A DNA stretch of 64,000 nucleotides from Hygrophila difformis (lineage: Eukaryota > Streptophyta > Magnoliopsida > Lamiales > Acanthaceae), in NCBI GenBank assembly GCA_030278955.1, contig JAOANR010000006.1:12671915-12735914 (forward strand), written 5' to 3'. Position numbers and translations under genes: made by a program. The notes under the pieces were generated by a model that did not search any database, was not told the DNA's origin, and saw only the letters and a list, made by a program, of their open reading frames with translations. Each line of letters begins with the position of its first letter. Positions within the stretch are counted from its first letter, which is position 1. Positions 37,682 through 48,413 of this stretch are shown here, piece after piece.

Positions 37682-38533
37682 TTAACATTTGATGTTGGTG
37701 GCAAAGCAATGTGCTTCATTTCCTCTGCCAATTTCAGTTGTATGCTCCTCTCCGGCCTTCCCGCCATATTTTGCATTTCTGGTACTGCCTAAATCAAAAT
37801 CCAATTCTGATGAACCCGAACTTAAATCAGAACCAGAACCACTTCCCCCACCATAATTACCATACCCAGAATTAAAACCACCACCGCCGCCCCCATTGCC
37901 CCACCCTCCTCCCGAACCGTAGCCTCCCTCACCACCCCATCCACCGCCGCCGCCACCACCTCCCCCTCCATTTCCATAGCCACCATTGCCTTGCCCCATA
38001 CCAGAACCAGCACCGCCACCATAACCGCCACCAATACCTTTGCCCCCGCCCCCATTGTTGCCGCCACTTCCACCACCACCACCACTTCCCCAACCCCCAC
38101 CATTACCTCCCCCAAAACCAGGTTCCTCACCACCACCACCACCACCACCACCAATTCCCCAACCCCCTCCTCCTCCTTTACCTCCTCCCCCTGAACCATA
38201 TCCATCACCACCACCAATACCACCGCCACCACCTCCGGACCCACCACCAGGGGTTCCATATCCAATTCCACCTCCCCCACCCTTTCCACCAGTCCAACCT
38301 TTCCCAGGAACAAAAACCTTAGCTTTCCCACCATCTTCCCCAATCAATCCTACTTGATCAACTCTTTTTTGATCATCATTATCATCATCATTCTGAAACA
38401 CAGATATTCCATTCTCATCACCAAAATGTAAATACCTTCCCACCTTAGCACTTTGAACAGCAACACAACCACATAGAATAAAACAGAATACCACAACAGA
38501 TAAACCTGCAGGAGTACACTTATTGCTTCCCAT
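37682..38533 (-). CDS. Secreted glycine-rich (cell-wall-type) protein
   Basis: A single exon starts at the ATG at 38533 (MGSNKCTPAG) and gives 283 residues. The frame stays open a few codons upstream but without another ATG. Residues 1-29 form a signal peptide (hydrophobic core VVVFCFILCGCVAV). A short acidic segment (DDDNDDQ) and a VFVPGKGWTGGKG stretch follow. About 160 residues are then mostly Gly, in GGGG and GYG/GWG patterns with some Asn and Ser. The C-terminal ~45 residues are not Gly-rich (SSELDFDLGS) and end in CFATNIKC. Such proteins are secreted structural or modulatory wall proteins. The Gly array gives an open but meaningless Pro-rich frame on the opposite strand. Confidence 0.85.
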   Translation of the reverse strand: MGSNKCTPAGLSVVVFCFILCGCVAVQSAKVGRYLHFGDENGISVFQNDDDNDDQKRVDQVGLIGEDGGKAKVFVPGKGWTGGKGGGGGIGYGTPGGGSGGGGGGIGGGDGYGSGGGGKGGGGGWGIGGGGGGGGEEPGFGGGNGGGWGSGGGGGSGGNNGGGGKGIGGGYGGGAGSGMGQGNGGYGNGGGGGGGGGGWGGEGGYGSGGGWGNGGGGGGFNSGYGNYGGGSGSGSDLSSGSSELDFDLGSTRNAKYGGKAGEEHTTEIGRGNEAHCFATNIKC

Positions 38534-38743
38534 AATCACTCTTATAACTATCAAAAAATGTAGTAGGTAATTAAAGAAACCCTTTGAAACTAGATGAGGG
38601 AAAGAATACCGAAAGGGCTATCGTCACCACAGTCTCACATCATTATTTCCACACACTTTAGGGACATGTTTGTCCCATGGAAACAAAATCAGGCTATTAC
38701 AGCATTAAACAAAGACAGATGGTAAACCCCCATTTGGGTGATA

Positions 38744-38753
38744 CATTATATAG
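38744..38753 (-). promoter_or_regulatory. TATA box of the glycine-rich protein gene
   Basis: CTATATAATG on the minus strand, about 210 bp upstream of the ATG, implying a leader of roughly 180 bases. Confidence 0.5.
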
Positions 38754-38970
38754 GGGTCTTGGCATATAGGTAATAAGCTATAAGGACATTTATCATGGAA
38801 AAGGAGTGGAGGGCATGGCGTGAAGGTTGCTGTGTATTCGGTGGTGAGAACATTTTGCATGAATGAATGCCACCCTAAAAGAATTTCCCATTTGTTGAAC
38901 TTGAAGATAAAACCATAACAAATTAAAGCCTGCTTGCTTAATCAATTACTACTCCAATGTTCATCTTTAC

Positions 38971-39858
38971 CAGGGCCGTCTCGAACATTTTAGAGGCCCC
39001 GAGCAAAAATAAAGAAAAGGGACCCCTATAAAATAAATTATACTATATTATTATATAACATTACTTTAATAATATCTTATTATATAAAACTATATAAAAT
39101 AATAATATGAAATTTTGTCAAAAAGCACATTATTTAATTTTTTATTTTTTTAACTAGAAAACCAAATGAATTATCAAGAAATAGTTTAAAAATTAAACTA
39201 ATTTTTATCAAAAGAATATAAATTATATATAATAAAATTAATTAACATGAAAAGCACAACATCAAATGATAATGATAAAAAAAAAAAAAAAAAAACTATA
39301 GTAATTAATAACAAAATTCAATACATATATTATAAATATATAAATTTTGAAAATCAAAATAATAAAATGATGATAATAATACTAAAATACTAACTAATAT
39401 TAATAATAATATTGATAAATGAAATAAGACGTATATAAATAATCTATTTAAGTTGCTCTCACTAAAAAAAACAAATAATCTATGTAAGTTGCATAACATT
39501 AAAAAAAAAATACTTCCTCCGTATTCAAAAAATTTTAACACTTTCCTTTTTAGGTTGTTTTGAAATAATGTTAACATTTTCTTTTTTGATAGTTTTTTTC
39601 CCATTCACACTACTTTTTTTCCCTCCCTTTCTCTCTCATTTCCTTTAATCTCCACCACTCATTTCTCCAAATTTTAAATCACGTGCCACTACCCAATTTT
39701 AATTAGATTTTTCTTTTCTTTTTGGCTTTACATAATTTGAATAAGGAAAAAGTATGAAATATTGAAAAAATAATTAAAAGAACATGTAAATTTTTTTTTA
39801 AAAAAAAAAAAGAATAAAAAAACTTAAAAGGGGCTCCGTTTGTTCATGCACGGCTCTG
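38971..39858. mobile_element. Non-autonomous hAT element
   Basis: The ends CAGGGCCGTCTCGAAC and, inverted, CAGAGCCGTGCATGAAC are imperfect terminal inverted repeats. An exact 8-bp duplication ATCTTTAC flanks it (38963-38970 and 39859-39866), as hAT transposases produce. The 888-bp interior is AT-rich and has no transposase. A one-sided Stowaway-like end (TACTTCCTCCGTATTC near 39510) suggests a MITE remnant inside. Confidence 0.9.
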
Positions 39859-39866
39859 ATCTTTAC

Positions 39867-41338
39867 AATGTGTACACCATTCCTTTGAGGTTTAGAGCAT
39901 CCACCTGGCAGCCTATGCGAGTGAGTTCCAAATTTGTATGTATGGCCAAATTAATTAAAGTGTATTTTATAATAAAATACATAAAAATTGATTGCATATT
40001 AATTGCAACTTGCAAGCCTGTAACCTTCAATTATTGTACTTTAAATATACTTTTTTCATATGGTGTACGCTCTCCATCTGGGTTCATTGATTACTCTCTT
40101 TCTTTTTTTTTTCTTTTTTTTTTTTGTTTCAAATTTTCTTAACTTTTTTAATTATGGTAAAAAAAAAATGTGCTACTAGATTATGTAAATGATTTACCTA
40201 AGCAGAGCCAAGTTCGAAGACAAACTATCAATATTTAATTTGGACCCATCTCGTTAAACATTCAAGATAGAAGTTGTTCCAGCACTGCTAACTATATCTA
40301 GCGAGACTCGACATCAAACTCAGTTCACTCCTATTATACAGTAATTTTTTTTTTAAAAAAAAAAACATATTAAAAGATCATGTATTTTTTCGCATAACTA
40401 AAAGATCGTGTATTAATAGCATACTTAGAGTTCTACTTTTTTTATTCATTAAATATTATAATGATCACTTCTCTATAATGTAAAATATATTAAATCCTTG
40501 TGACAAGTATTAGTGTTGGGTTCATGGACACGTCTCAAGTTTGTTTGAGAAATAATTTAGTTAGAAATATATTTTGAGTTTAATATATCTCTCGATCAAT
40601 AATAATAATAAACAACTCGGATAAATTAACTAGCGAACCTCACGTACAAATGACAAATCAAAATGATATGGAATGAATTATAATGAAGAAAAACTTCATG
40701 TCATCATAATTGATAACACAATATACAGTGGTATCATCAATTATATATATTAAGAAAAATTAAAAATCTTATACACAATCGAGTACACCAATTATTCGTA
40801 ATAAATGAATAAGTTATATAGTAGGGTCATTTCCAGCTATATTCCATAACATCCTCTCAAGTCCTACCAAAGTGACATGCCTTTTGTCCTACCAATATTA
40901 ATTTGTTTTAAAAATACTACTAAATAATAAAATATGCTAAGCTATATTGATATTGGAATCACATCACTCGAATATAAAATTCAACCAGCAGCCTAACAAA
41001 TTATGGAAGCTAGCTTGAACTTGTAAGTTGTAACCCCCATCCCCATTAATATTGTCACCACTATCTTTATTAGTAATCAAATCACATCTGGATAGTTAAC
41101 AAATTAGTAGTATGTTATGTATGCATATAATTTATTGAACTAATAAAAATATTAAGAGGGATCCGCAGCGCACAGAATTAACTATTTTACCTTACAAGTT
41201 AGTAGCGTGTAGCGGGCGAGTTAGCCCATTTTGTCAGCTTTACTGTAAATAAGAATAACCTCCCACGTGGATTCCACATCAGGTGAACTCACCAATAATT
41301 TTTGCTTACATAATACTAGTAGATCATACATTATACCA
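39867..41338. other. AT-rich intergenic stretch
   Basis: Poly-T and poly-A tracts and TATATA runs; no gene, terminal repeat or RNA signal was recognised. Confidence 0.5.
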
Positions 41339-41509
41339 AGAGGGTGTTTGGATTAGCGATATAAAATAGATTATTTGATTATTTGCGTTTTCAAAACGCA
41401 AATAATCAGGTTTGCAGTACCTTTTTTTAGCGGTTAAACTGATAATTTGTGTGTTGAAAATGCAATAAGCAGATAATCCATTTTCTTGTAGCTTATCCAA
41501 ACACCCTCT
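41339..41509. mobile_element. Short MITE with GAGGGTGTTTGGATTAGC ends
   Basis: The left end AGAGGGTGTTTGGATTAGC and right end GCTTATCCAAACACCCTCT are near-perfect inverted repeats, 171 bp apart overall. An internal TTGCGTTTTCAAAACGCAAA palindrome is also present. The superfamily is uncertain because target duplications are not clear. Confidence 0.75.
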
Positions 41510-41528
41510 AAGTCACAATATTTACATG

Positions 41529-41643
41529 GATGTTTGGGAGTTCGCGGATCCGCTAGCATATAGCGGATTTGGACAGAGAACTGTGAGGCAATATGCTCTT
41601 TGAATCTGTTATCTGCTAACGGATCTGCTGGCTCCCAAACATC
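41529..41643. mobile_element. Short MITE with GATGTTTGGGAG ends
   Basis: Starts GATGTTTGGGAG and ends CTCCCAAACATC, a perfect 12-bp inverted repeat; subterminal GCGGATCCGCT and AGCGGAT blocks also pair. It is 115 bp long and lies 19 bp from the previous MITE. Confidence 0.7.
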
Positions 41644-42099
41644 ACATCATCAATGTGCTATTGCATTGGTTAATCTAAAATTTACCTCATAAATTTTATT
41701 TTGTAAATAATCCTAATTACGAACACATTCTTTATTGATGCAGCCAAAAAAACTTGCTTAGAATAAGATTTATCTATTTAGAGCGTATCAATATTCCAAA
41801 TACTTATAATTAACCTTTTTAAAAATACAAAAATGTCCTAGAATTATACAGTAGTAGTATATAGAAAGTAGCAGTTTCTTTTTTTTTTTAAATATATATA
41901 TATGTAAAAAAGCGAGACCACCACAGCATGGCAAATTTATTTCTTCCCATTTCCCAATTTTTTTATCCACTAAAATAAAGTGTCTTTAAATTCTTTTAAG
42001 AATCTAGATAGAAAGCTGTATAGTTCACAAAATTTAAAACAAGACGACGATAACTGATACTACTTCCTACTTAAAGCAATATATTAGTATGACGGTTGG
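41644..42099. other. AT-rich spacer
   Basis: Nothing supportable seen. Confidence 0.5.
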
Positions 42100-42358
42100 T
42101 ACTATTTTTTTCCTTTTTAGTTGTCTCTTTCAGCTTAATTTCAATAATTAAGGTTTGCATTAATTAACTCATAAATTTACATTTTTTACCCTTCAACTAA
42201 ATTGATTCTTAATAAATGTCAACAAATAGCATTTATGTAAAGTGAAGGGCAATATAGTAAAAACATAGCATAACTACCTCTAACTACCTAAAAATGACAA
42301 CTATTTTGGAACATTTTTTACTCTCTAAAAAGACAACTAAAAAGGAACGGAGGGAGTA
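42100..42358. mobile_element. Stowaway-like MITE
   Basis: The right end AACGGAGGGAGTA inverted (TACTCCCTCCGTTCCTTTTT) pairs with the left end TACTATTTTTTTCCTTTTTA. Both continue into AGTTGTCT. TA flanks both sides. Confidence 0.7.
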
Positions 42359-42838
42359 GTTGGAGTGGTATTTTATTTTTAATTTTATGATTAAAAAAAA
42401 AAAGTTACTTGCAAATGATTTATGAATTCACACTCAAATTGATCAAAATGAAAAAATGCTTAAAATTGATGCTACAATAACTTTGTGATTGGCATAATTC
42501 CGCACTAAAAATGATTTTTATGGTACGTTCAATGTATTATTAAAGACTTTAGAATTTTGGAAAACATATGTTATGGTTAAGGCAGCATAGGTTTCATAAT
42601 AATAAATGAACGGATTAGAATAATGGAGAAATCATTATCCATAATAAAGCCATGGTTAGTGGTGTGTCCATTACAATCTTAATTACGTGGGTGGTCATAT
42701 ATATGAAAACAACTGCACCAATAATAACATCATGTCCAAATTAAATCTGTATTATTTAATTTCCTCAATGAAATGATATCTGAACCACTTACAGCTGCCA
42801 GTTAGTTAAATCCTATTCAGTAATGAGCAACAATTATT
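42359..42838. other. AT-rich spacer
   Basis: No gene or element recognised between the MITE and the hAT target site. Confidence 0.5.
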
Positions 42839-42846
42839 AGTCCACT

Positions 42847-43452
42847 TAGGGGTGGGTCGGTACGGTATGCCGAAAAAATTTCGCCGTACCGTATACCGTA
42901 CCGAACCTTACGGTATGGAAATTTTCATACCGTTGCCGTACCGCACCTTTCGGTATACCGATCTTCGGTATACCGAAATCTTCGGTATGAAATATTTCTA
43001 TACCGTTGTCATACCGACATTTCGGTATGTTCGGTATATACAGGTATACCGAACCTTCGGTACATACCGGCATACCGGTATCACGGTATATACCGACATA
43101 CCGAACATTCGCTACATACCGACATACCGGTATTGCGGTATATACCGACATACCAAACATTCTATGTATACCAGCATATCGGTATTGCGGTATATACCGG
43201 TATCGTGGTATATACCGACATACCGAAGAATCGGTACATACCGATATACCGATACCGCGGTATATACCGAAATTCGGTACGGTAACGGTATACCGCGGTA
43301 TCAAAAAATTTATACCGTTACCGTACCGAAGTCTTACGGTACGGTATGATACCGTACCGAAAATTACGGTATACCGAAAATTTCGGTATTCTCGGTATTT
43401 TTTCGGCACGATATGTGCGGTATGCGGTATATTCGGTATTTTCCCAGCCCTA
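42847..43452. mobile_element. hAT (Ac-like) element made of CGGTATACCG repeats
   Basis: The ends TAGGGGTGGG and, inverted, TAGGGCTGGG, and an exact 8-bp duplication AGTCCACT (42839-42846 and 43453-43460) identify a hAT insertion. Almost the whole 606-bp interior consists of variants of the palindrome CGGTATACCG with TACCGACATACCGAACATT-type spacers. Long frames appear on both strands only because the unit is palindromic; none is a real gene. Subterminal motif clusters are transposase binding sites in Ac-like elements, but here they fill the element. Confidence 0.9.
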
Positions 43453-43616
43453 AGTCCACTAGCATATGCAATATTGTGAAATTATACAAATTTTAAGGTG
43501 ATGGGAAACCAAATTATTTTCATATTTATTTCTTCCTTAAACACGCCTTTTCTCAATGCGCGAAAAGTTATGTTTATATTTTAACTAGAACACTGTCTCA
43601 ACATTATATATTGTCT

Positions 43617-43787
43617 GTGGATGAGGACTTAGGCCAAGCAGTTAAGTCCCTTGACTTCCAACGGAGGGTTGGAGGTTCAATTCCCCATCCGCCCCCTATC
43701 CCCTCCCTTTAATTCCCCTTTGTAATTGTGTGGCATGAGCTCCCACCACCCCTTTACAGGCCTTCAATGGCTCTTCCAAAAAAAAAA
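43617..43787 (+). mobile_element. tRNA-derived SINE, best-preserved copy
   Basis: Flanked by a 14-bp target duplication ATTATATATTGTCT (43603-43616 and 43788-43801). The 5' part is tRNA-like, with A-box TTAGGCCAAGCAG and B-box GGTTCAATTCC. The body has TGTGGCATGAGCTCCCACCA and a terminal A11 tract follows. It is the same family as 15007-15182 and 36812-36960. The tRNA-like head is not a functional tRNA gene. Confidence 0.9.
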
Positions 43788-43904
43788 ATTATATATTGTC
43801 TTATTGATTTTTATAAATTTGTTACCCAAACAAATTTTTTATTTTGAAGTTGAGAATTTGTTGAAATATTGTTTTGATGATGTTTATAAATTTATATTTT
43901 AGTT

Positions 43905-44015
43905 AACAACCGGGTATCCCTAGACCACATTCTGCAAAAAACTAATCTCTCAAGAATTTGTATGGCCAATAAAGTGCAAATATCTCAAAGCAACTTTTTA
44001 CATACATTATTAGGC
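43905..44015 (-). mobile_element. Fragment of a second SINE-like family
   Basis: The segment from GGGTATCCCTAGACCACATT through GAATTTGTATGGCCAAT to CAAAGCAAC parallels the body of the element at 44135-44300 at moderate identity, but lacks the tRNA-like part. Confidence 0.45.
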
Positions 44016-44134
44016 ATTCTTTAATGCCTAAAATGTTTATTTATATTTAACTCGAATTTAACATTATTCTAAAGATGATTCTGCATGGGCTATTAAGAAA
44101 TATTTATCGATCGGTATATCTTTTTAGGTGAATA

Positions 44135-44305
44135 CCAGGGTATCCTCAGGCCACATTGGACTCAAGACTAATCCTTCGATAATCTGTATGGGCAATTAAG
44201 GACACCTCTTCCGAAGCAGTTTTTTTACATACACAAGGCCCGAACCCGAGACCTTGCTTAAGCGACTAGAGCCCCATCCACTCAAACCTCAATTAGTTTC
44301 AAATT
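44135..44305 (-). mobile_element. Second SINE-like family, tRNA-related head
   Basis: On the minus strand there is an A-box-like AGTCGCTTAAGCAAGG and a B-box-like CGGGTTCGGGCC, followed by a body with GGCCTGAGGATACCCTGG. The layout (polymerase III boxes then a body) fits a SINE distinct from the first family. Ends were not defined. Confidence 0.5.
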
Positions 44306-44642
44306 GTTATACGCATGGTTTGTTTGTTTGTTTTTTTTTTTAAAAAAATAGTAGTACTATGTAACTACGTATAGGGTGTAAAAGAAGTGAAGTAAATATT
44401 AACTTATTAATTGAATAGGAAAAAGTATGTGATTAAGATTTTTAAGTATTTTATATATTATATATAAATTATACTTTATATATATTGTATATATAAAGTA
44501 TTTTTAAGTATTTTATATATTATATATAAAATATTATACAATGATTGAGTGTGTATAAATTTAATATGAGGTAATTAAAATGTAGGGACGGATGAATCAC
44601 AATTACTAAGAAATCATATATTGATACTGTCCCATGCAATTA

Positions 44643-44903
44643 TACTCACTCCGTCCCAGCTCAAACGTAATGTTTAACTTCTTGATACTATTCATTATTC
44701 AACTTTGACCCAATATTATTGTAAGTATATATTTGAAAAAAATAATCGAATTTGGTCTAGTTAGATTCGTTCAATTACATAGTTTTAGAATATATATTTT
44801 ACATAATTTTGACTTGTATATATTTTGAGATATTAACGATTAAAAATGAGTATTGGATTATGAGCAGAAGTCAAACAAAATATTTTAAGTGAGACGGAGG
44901 GTA
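44643..44903 (+). mobile_element. Stowaway-like MITE
   Basis: Starts TACTCACTCCGTCCC and ends GACGGAGGGTA with TA flanks. Its core AATAATCGAATTTGG then TTAGATTCGTTCAATTACAT is homologous to the MITE at 14050-14303 over most of its length. Confidence 0.8.
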
Positions 44904-46055
44904 CTTCACAGAATGGCAACAAATAATTGTGTGAAGAAAAAAATGCATGGAAATAGTTTGGACTTTGGAGTGAGGAAATCCTGGCCGTATATTCTACATC
45001 TACTTTATATAAAAGGAGAACTGATGAAAACAACAAAAAACAAAAAGCCTACACGTAAAGGCCAAATATTCCCCAATTTAAGTCATCAGAATTCCACTCA
45101 GGTCTCCCATCTCCAACGTGCTTAGTTATCTCTTTTCACAGTTATGCTTATTTTTTCAATACTTTGATAGCCAACACGTAACGTCATGCTACACTATAAT
45201 CTCGGATAATTTTGAAAAAAATTGTCCATTAGTTGACAGCCTATCCTCCATAAACACGTCAATCATATCGATCATAATGATCACAGAAAATAATGGAAAA
45301 GGAAAGAATAAAGATGGCCGGCCCCAACGCCCAAGTTGTGTGATCTGACCTGACTAGCTATGCGTCTGCCCATCATTGAATTTTGGAATTCTTTGAGCTC
45401 CAGCTCCTCAGTAGAAGCTTTCCATTTCCTCTCTGCTGCATTATAGAGTATAGACGTGATACGAGGAAGAGCATAGGAATTGCTTTGATTGGCGAAATGA
45501 TAGTATTTCATAACTATGGTTTAATGGTCGCCTGAGAAATAAAAGAAGTATAGGTTAAGGCCATAAATGGTCACCGGTAATATTTAGGACAGCATACATG
45601 TCACATCAGACAATAGACAGTTGGCATGGTAAAAATAGGCTGTGTTTACGTCTAATTACCCAGGCAAAGAAAACCTCCACAAATAGGAGGAACAATTCAA
45701 CTATGGTACGAAATTCAATACCAGACAAGAATGTCTGGCTGGACCTGCAGGTTAGTGAAACTACTCATCAAAAGAACACTGCAATATCAATAAGCAAAAA
45801 TAATAGTAAACAAATTAAGATTCAAATCTAAAATGAATCCAAACCTGAGCCACACTTTTTCTCTGTCTCAACTCAACAGTGGGTCCAGAGAAGTATTATT
45901 AACCTGAGCCCGATTTCAATATATATGCTCCATGGGAGCCCTTTACAAAAGAAACATTAGTAGCATGATTACACCAAATTGGCACCAAAAAAAAAAAAAA
46001 GCATCTGTCCTTTAACCAAAAAAAAATTAGCCAAGGGGAATAACTTACCAAATAA
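44904..46055. other. Intergenic region upstream of the subtilase
   Basis: Contains a minus-strand open frame (45281-45511) with a plausible but unrecognised composition (AERKWKASTEELELKEF). It lacks a recognisable domain or splice context and is not called as a gene. The rest is probable promoter DNA. Confidence 0.45.
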
Positions 46056-46065
46056 GTATATATTT
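46056..46065 (+). promoter_or_regulatory. TATA-like box of the subtilase gene
   Basis: GTATATATTT about 55 bp before the chosen ATG, in a normal position for a short 5' leader. Confidence 0.45.
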
Positions 46066-46115
46066 AGGGGTAACATCTCTGTTCTTCAGCTCCAAAAGTG
46101 CATAGCAAACTGAAG

Positions 46116-48413
46116 ATGGCCAGGTTCAGGCTTCCTCATCTGGTGGCAGTCATGGTTCTCTGCCATTCATTTGTTGATGCAGAGGAGATGAACAAAAATC
46201 ACAGGAAGACGTTCATAATTCACATGGACAAGTCGAATATGCCAGAAAGTTATGATGATCACTTGCAGTGGTACGATTCATCTCTGAAGTCGGTATCACA
46301 ATCTGCAAACATGTTATACACTTACAACAACGTTGTCCATGGCTACTCTGTTCAACTGACGGTTGAAGAAGCAAGATTGCTCAAAGAACACCCGGGGATT
46401 CTGTTGGTCCAAGAAGACATCGTGTATGAGCTCCACACAACAAGATCACCTGAGTTCCTTGGACTCCTCAACAGTGATGTGATGCTACCCGAGTCTAGCA
46501 CACCTAGTGATGTAATTGTCGGTGTGTTGGACACAGGGGTGTGGCCCGAACTGAGTAGTTTCGATGACAAGGAACTAGGTCCTATACCAAGCAGCTGGAA
46601 GGGTGGGTGTGAAGTAAGCAAAACATTTAGCTCAACAAGTTGCAACCGCAAACTCATTGGCGCAAGGTTTTTCTCACAGGGCTATGAAGCAGCCTTTGGG
46701 CCAATTGATGAGACAGCAGAATCAAGGTCCCCAAGAGATGATGACGGCCATGGAACGCACACAGCAACCACAGCTGCTGGATCAACTGTCGTTGGGGCAA
46801 ATCTGTTCGGTTTTGCTGCCGGTACGGCACGTGGGATGGCCAGGCACGCCAGAGTGGCTGCCTACAAAGTATGCTGGCTTGGAGGATGTATCACCAGTGA
46901 CATACTAGCAGCAATCGACAAGGCAATTGATGATGGAGTGAACATTCTGTCATTATCCCTGGGCGGATCAGTTGCTGACTACTTCAGAGACACCGTCGCA
47001 ATTGGAGCATTTGCAGCGACGTCCAGGGGAATTCTTGTTTCAGCCTCGGCAGGCAACGGGGGGCCAAGTGCAGGAGCCTTATCAAACGTTGCACCGTGGA
47101 TAACAACAGTTGGAGCCGGCACGATGGACCGTCAATTTCCATCCTATGTTACACTAGGGAATGGAAAGAAAATCACAGGAGTGTCACTATACAGAGGGAA
47201 ACCCTTGGCTGGCTCAGTGCCACTGGTGTATGCAGGCAACGCAAGTAGCACATCAAATGGTAATTTATGCATGAAAGGAAGTTTGATACCTGATAAAGTC
47301 GAGGGAAAGATAGTGCTTTGTGACCGAGGCCTTAATCCAAGGGCACAAAAAGGTTTGGTGGTGAGAGATGCAGGTGGTGTTGGAATGATTCTGTCAAACA
47401 CTGATACCTTCGGAGAAGAGCTTGTTGCCGATTCCCACTTCATACCTACAGCAACTGTTGGCCTGGAAGCAGGTGATGAGATAAAGAAATATATCAAGTC
47501 TGAACCAAAACCAATTGCCACAATTGGCCCTGGAAGCACCCAACTCGGAGTCCAACCATCACCTGTTGTAGCAGCATTCAGTTCCAGAGGGCCAAACCCA
47601 ATTACACCTGATATCCTCAAGCCGGATTTGATAGCACCAGGTGTTAATATACTTGCAGGTTGGACAGGAAAAGTTGGCCCCACAGGATTGCATGAAGATA
47701 CCCGACATGTGAATTTCAACATAATTTCTGGTACTTCAATGTCATGCCCCCATGTAAGTGGATTAGCGGCACTGGTTAAGGCGGTCCATCCACAATGGAG
47801 CCCTGCTGCAATTAGATCAGCATTGATGACAACAGCTTATAGTAGATACAAGAATGGAGAAAGGCTTCAGGATGTCGCAACTGGACTGCCATCAACACCA
47901 TTTGCTTATGGGGCAGGACATGTGGACCCTGTATCAGCCCTTGACCCAGGTCTAGTGTATGATGCCACTTTGGAGGACTATGTAAACTTCCTTTGTGCCA
48001 TAAAATATACTCCAGGAATGATCAAGATCATCACAAAGCAAGATTACACCTGCAAGGCGGGCAAGGAACACCGTGTAGCAGATCTGAACTATCCATCATT
48101 TGCTGTTCCCCTGCGCACAGCTTCAGGTCCAAACGGTGGGAGCAATGCATCTTCAGTAGTCACATATACAAGGACCCTAACCAATGTGGGAAATCCAGCA
48201 TCTTACAAGGTCTCAGTCTCTCAGGAGACAAAGGAGGTCAGAATTCAGGTTCTTCCGGAGGTGCTACAGTTCAGCAAAGCAAATGAGAAGCAGACTTACA
48301 CAGTGACATTTACTGCAAATTCCATGCCCTCAGGCACAACTGGCTTTGCTCATTTGGAATGGTCAGACGGCAAGCATGTAGTAGGTAGTCCAATTGTATT
48401 TACTTGGACATAA
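46116..48413 (+). CDS. Subtilisin-like serine protease (plant SBT1-type), single exon
   Basis: The start is the ATG at 46116 (MARFRLPHLV); the frame is open a little upstream but without ATG. Length is 765 residues, typical of the family. Order: signal peptide 1-~23; I9 pro-peptide ~31-107 ending at HTTRSPEF, with the mature chain beginning at the Thr-Thr; S8 catalytic domain with Asp139 (VLDTGVWPE), His212 (DGHGTHTA), oxyanion Asn314 (SASAGNGGP) and Ser541 (SGTSMSCPHVSG). A PA domain is inserted at roughly 350-460, and a fibronectin-III-like C-terminal domain (LNYPSFAV, TRTLTNVG) follows. All catalytic residues are present. These proteases are secreted and process or degrade proteins in the apoplast. 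The absence of introns is usual for SBT1 genes. A possible poly(A) signal AATAAA lies at 48635. Confidence 0.96.
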   Translation: MARFRLPHLVAVMVLCHSFVDAEEMNKNHRKTFIIHMDKSNMPESYDDHLQWYDSSLKSVSQSANMLYTYNNVVHGYSVQLTVEEARLLKEHPGILLVQEDIVYELHTTRSPEFLGLLNSDVMLPESSTPSDVIVGVLDTGVWPELSSFDDKELGPIPSSWKGGCEVSKTFSSTSCNRKLIGARFFSQGYEAAFGPIDETAESRSPRDDDGHGTHTATTAAGSTVVGANLFGFAAGTARGMARHARVAAYKVCWLGGCITSDILAAIDKAIDDGVNILSLSLGGSVADYFRDTVAIGAFAATSRGILVSASAGNGGPSAGALSNVAPWITTVGAGTMDRQFPSYVTLGNGKKITGVSLYRGKPLAGSVPLVYAGNASSTSNGNLCMKGSLIPDKVEGKIVLCDRGLNPRAQKGLVVRDAGGVGMILSNTDTFGEELVADSHFIPTATVGLEAGDEIKKYIKSEPKPIATIGPGSTQLGVQPSPVVAAFSSRGPNPITPDILKPDLIAPGVNILAGWTGKVGPTGLHEDTRHVNFNIISGTSMSCPHVSGLAALVKAVHPQWSPAAIRSALMTTAYSRYKNGERLQDVATGLPSTPFAYGAGHVDPVSALDPGLVYDATLEDYVNFLCAIKYTPGMIKIITKQDYTCKAGKEHRVADLNYPSFAVPLRTASGPNGGSNASSVVTYTRTLTNVGNPASYKVSVSQETKEVRIQVLPEVLQFSKANEKQTYTVTFTANSMPSGTTGFAHLEWSDGKHVVGSPIVFTWT

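Noticed and set aside
37991..38357. Pro-rich open frames opposite the glycine-rich protein gene
   Set aside because: GGN/CCN arrays always give Pro-rich antisense frames. The minus strand has a signal peptide, a good start and a TATA box.
37991..43460. CRISPR-like regularly spaced repeats
   Set aside because: The repeats are Gly-codon arrays, transposon subterminal motifs or minisatellites; none has constant repeats with unique spacers, and this is a plant genome.
42846..43479. Long open frames on both strands rich in Tyr, Arg and Ile (RYIPTYR-type repeats)
   Set aside because: They are by-products of the palindromic CGGTATACCG repeat inside a hAT element; all frames look alike and none has a domain.
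43620..43690. tRNA-like sequence with A and B boxes
   Set aside because: It continues into a SINE body with an A-tail and target duplication, and it does not fold into a complete tRNA.
45281..45511. Minus-strand frame with AERKWKASTEELELKEF
   Set aside because: Composition is protein-like, but no family, start context or splice sites were recognised; kept only as a note.
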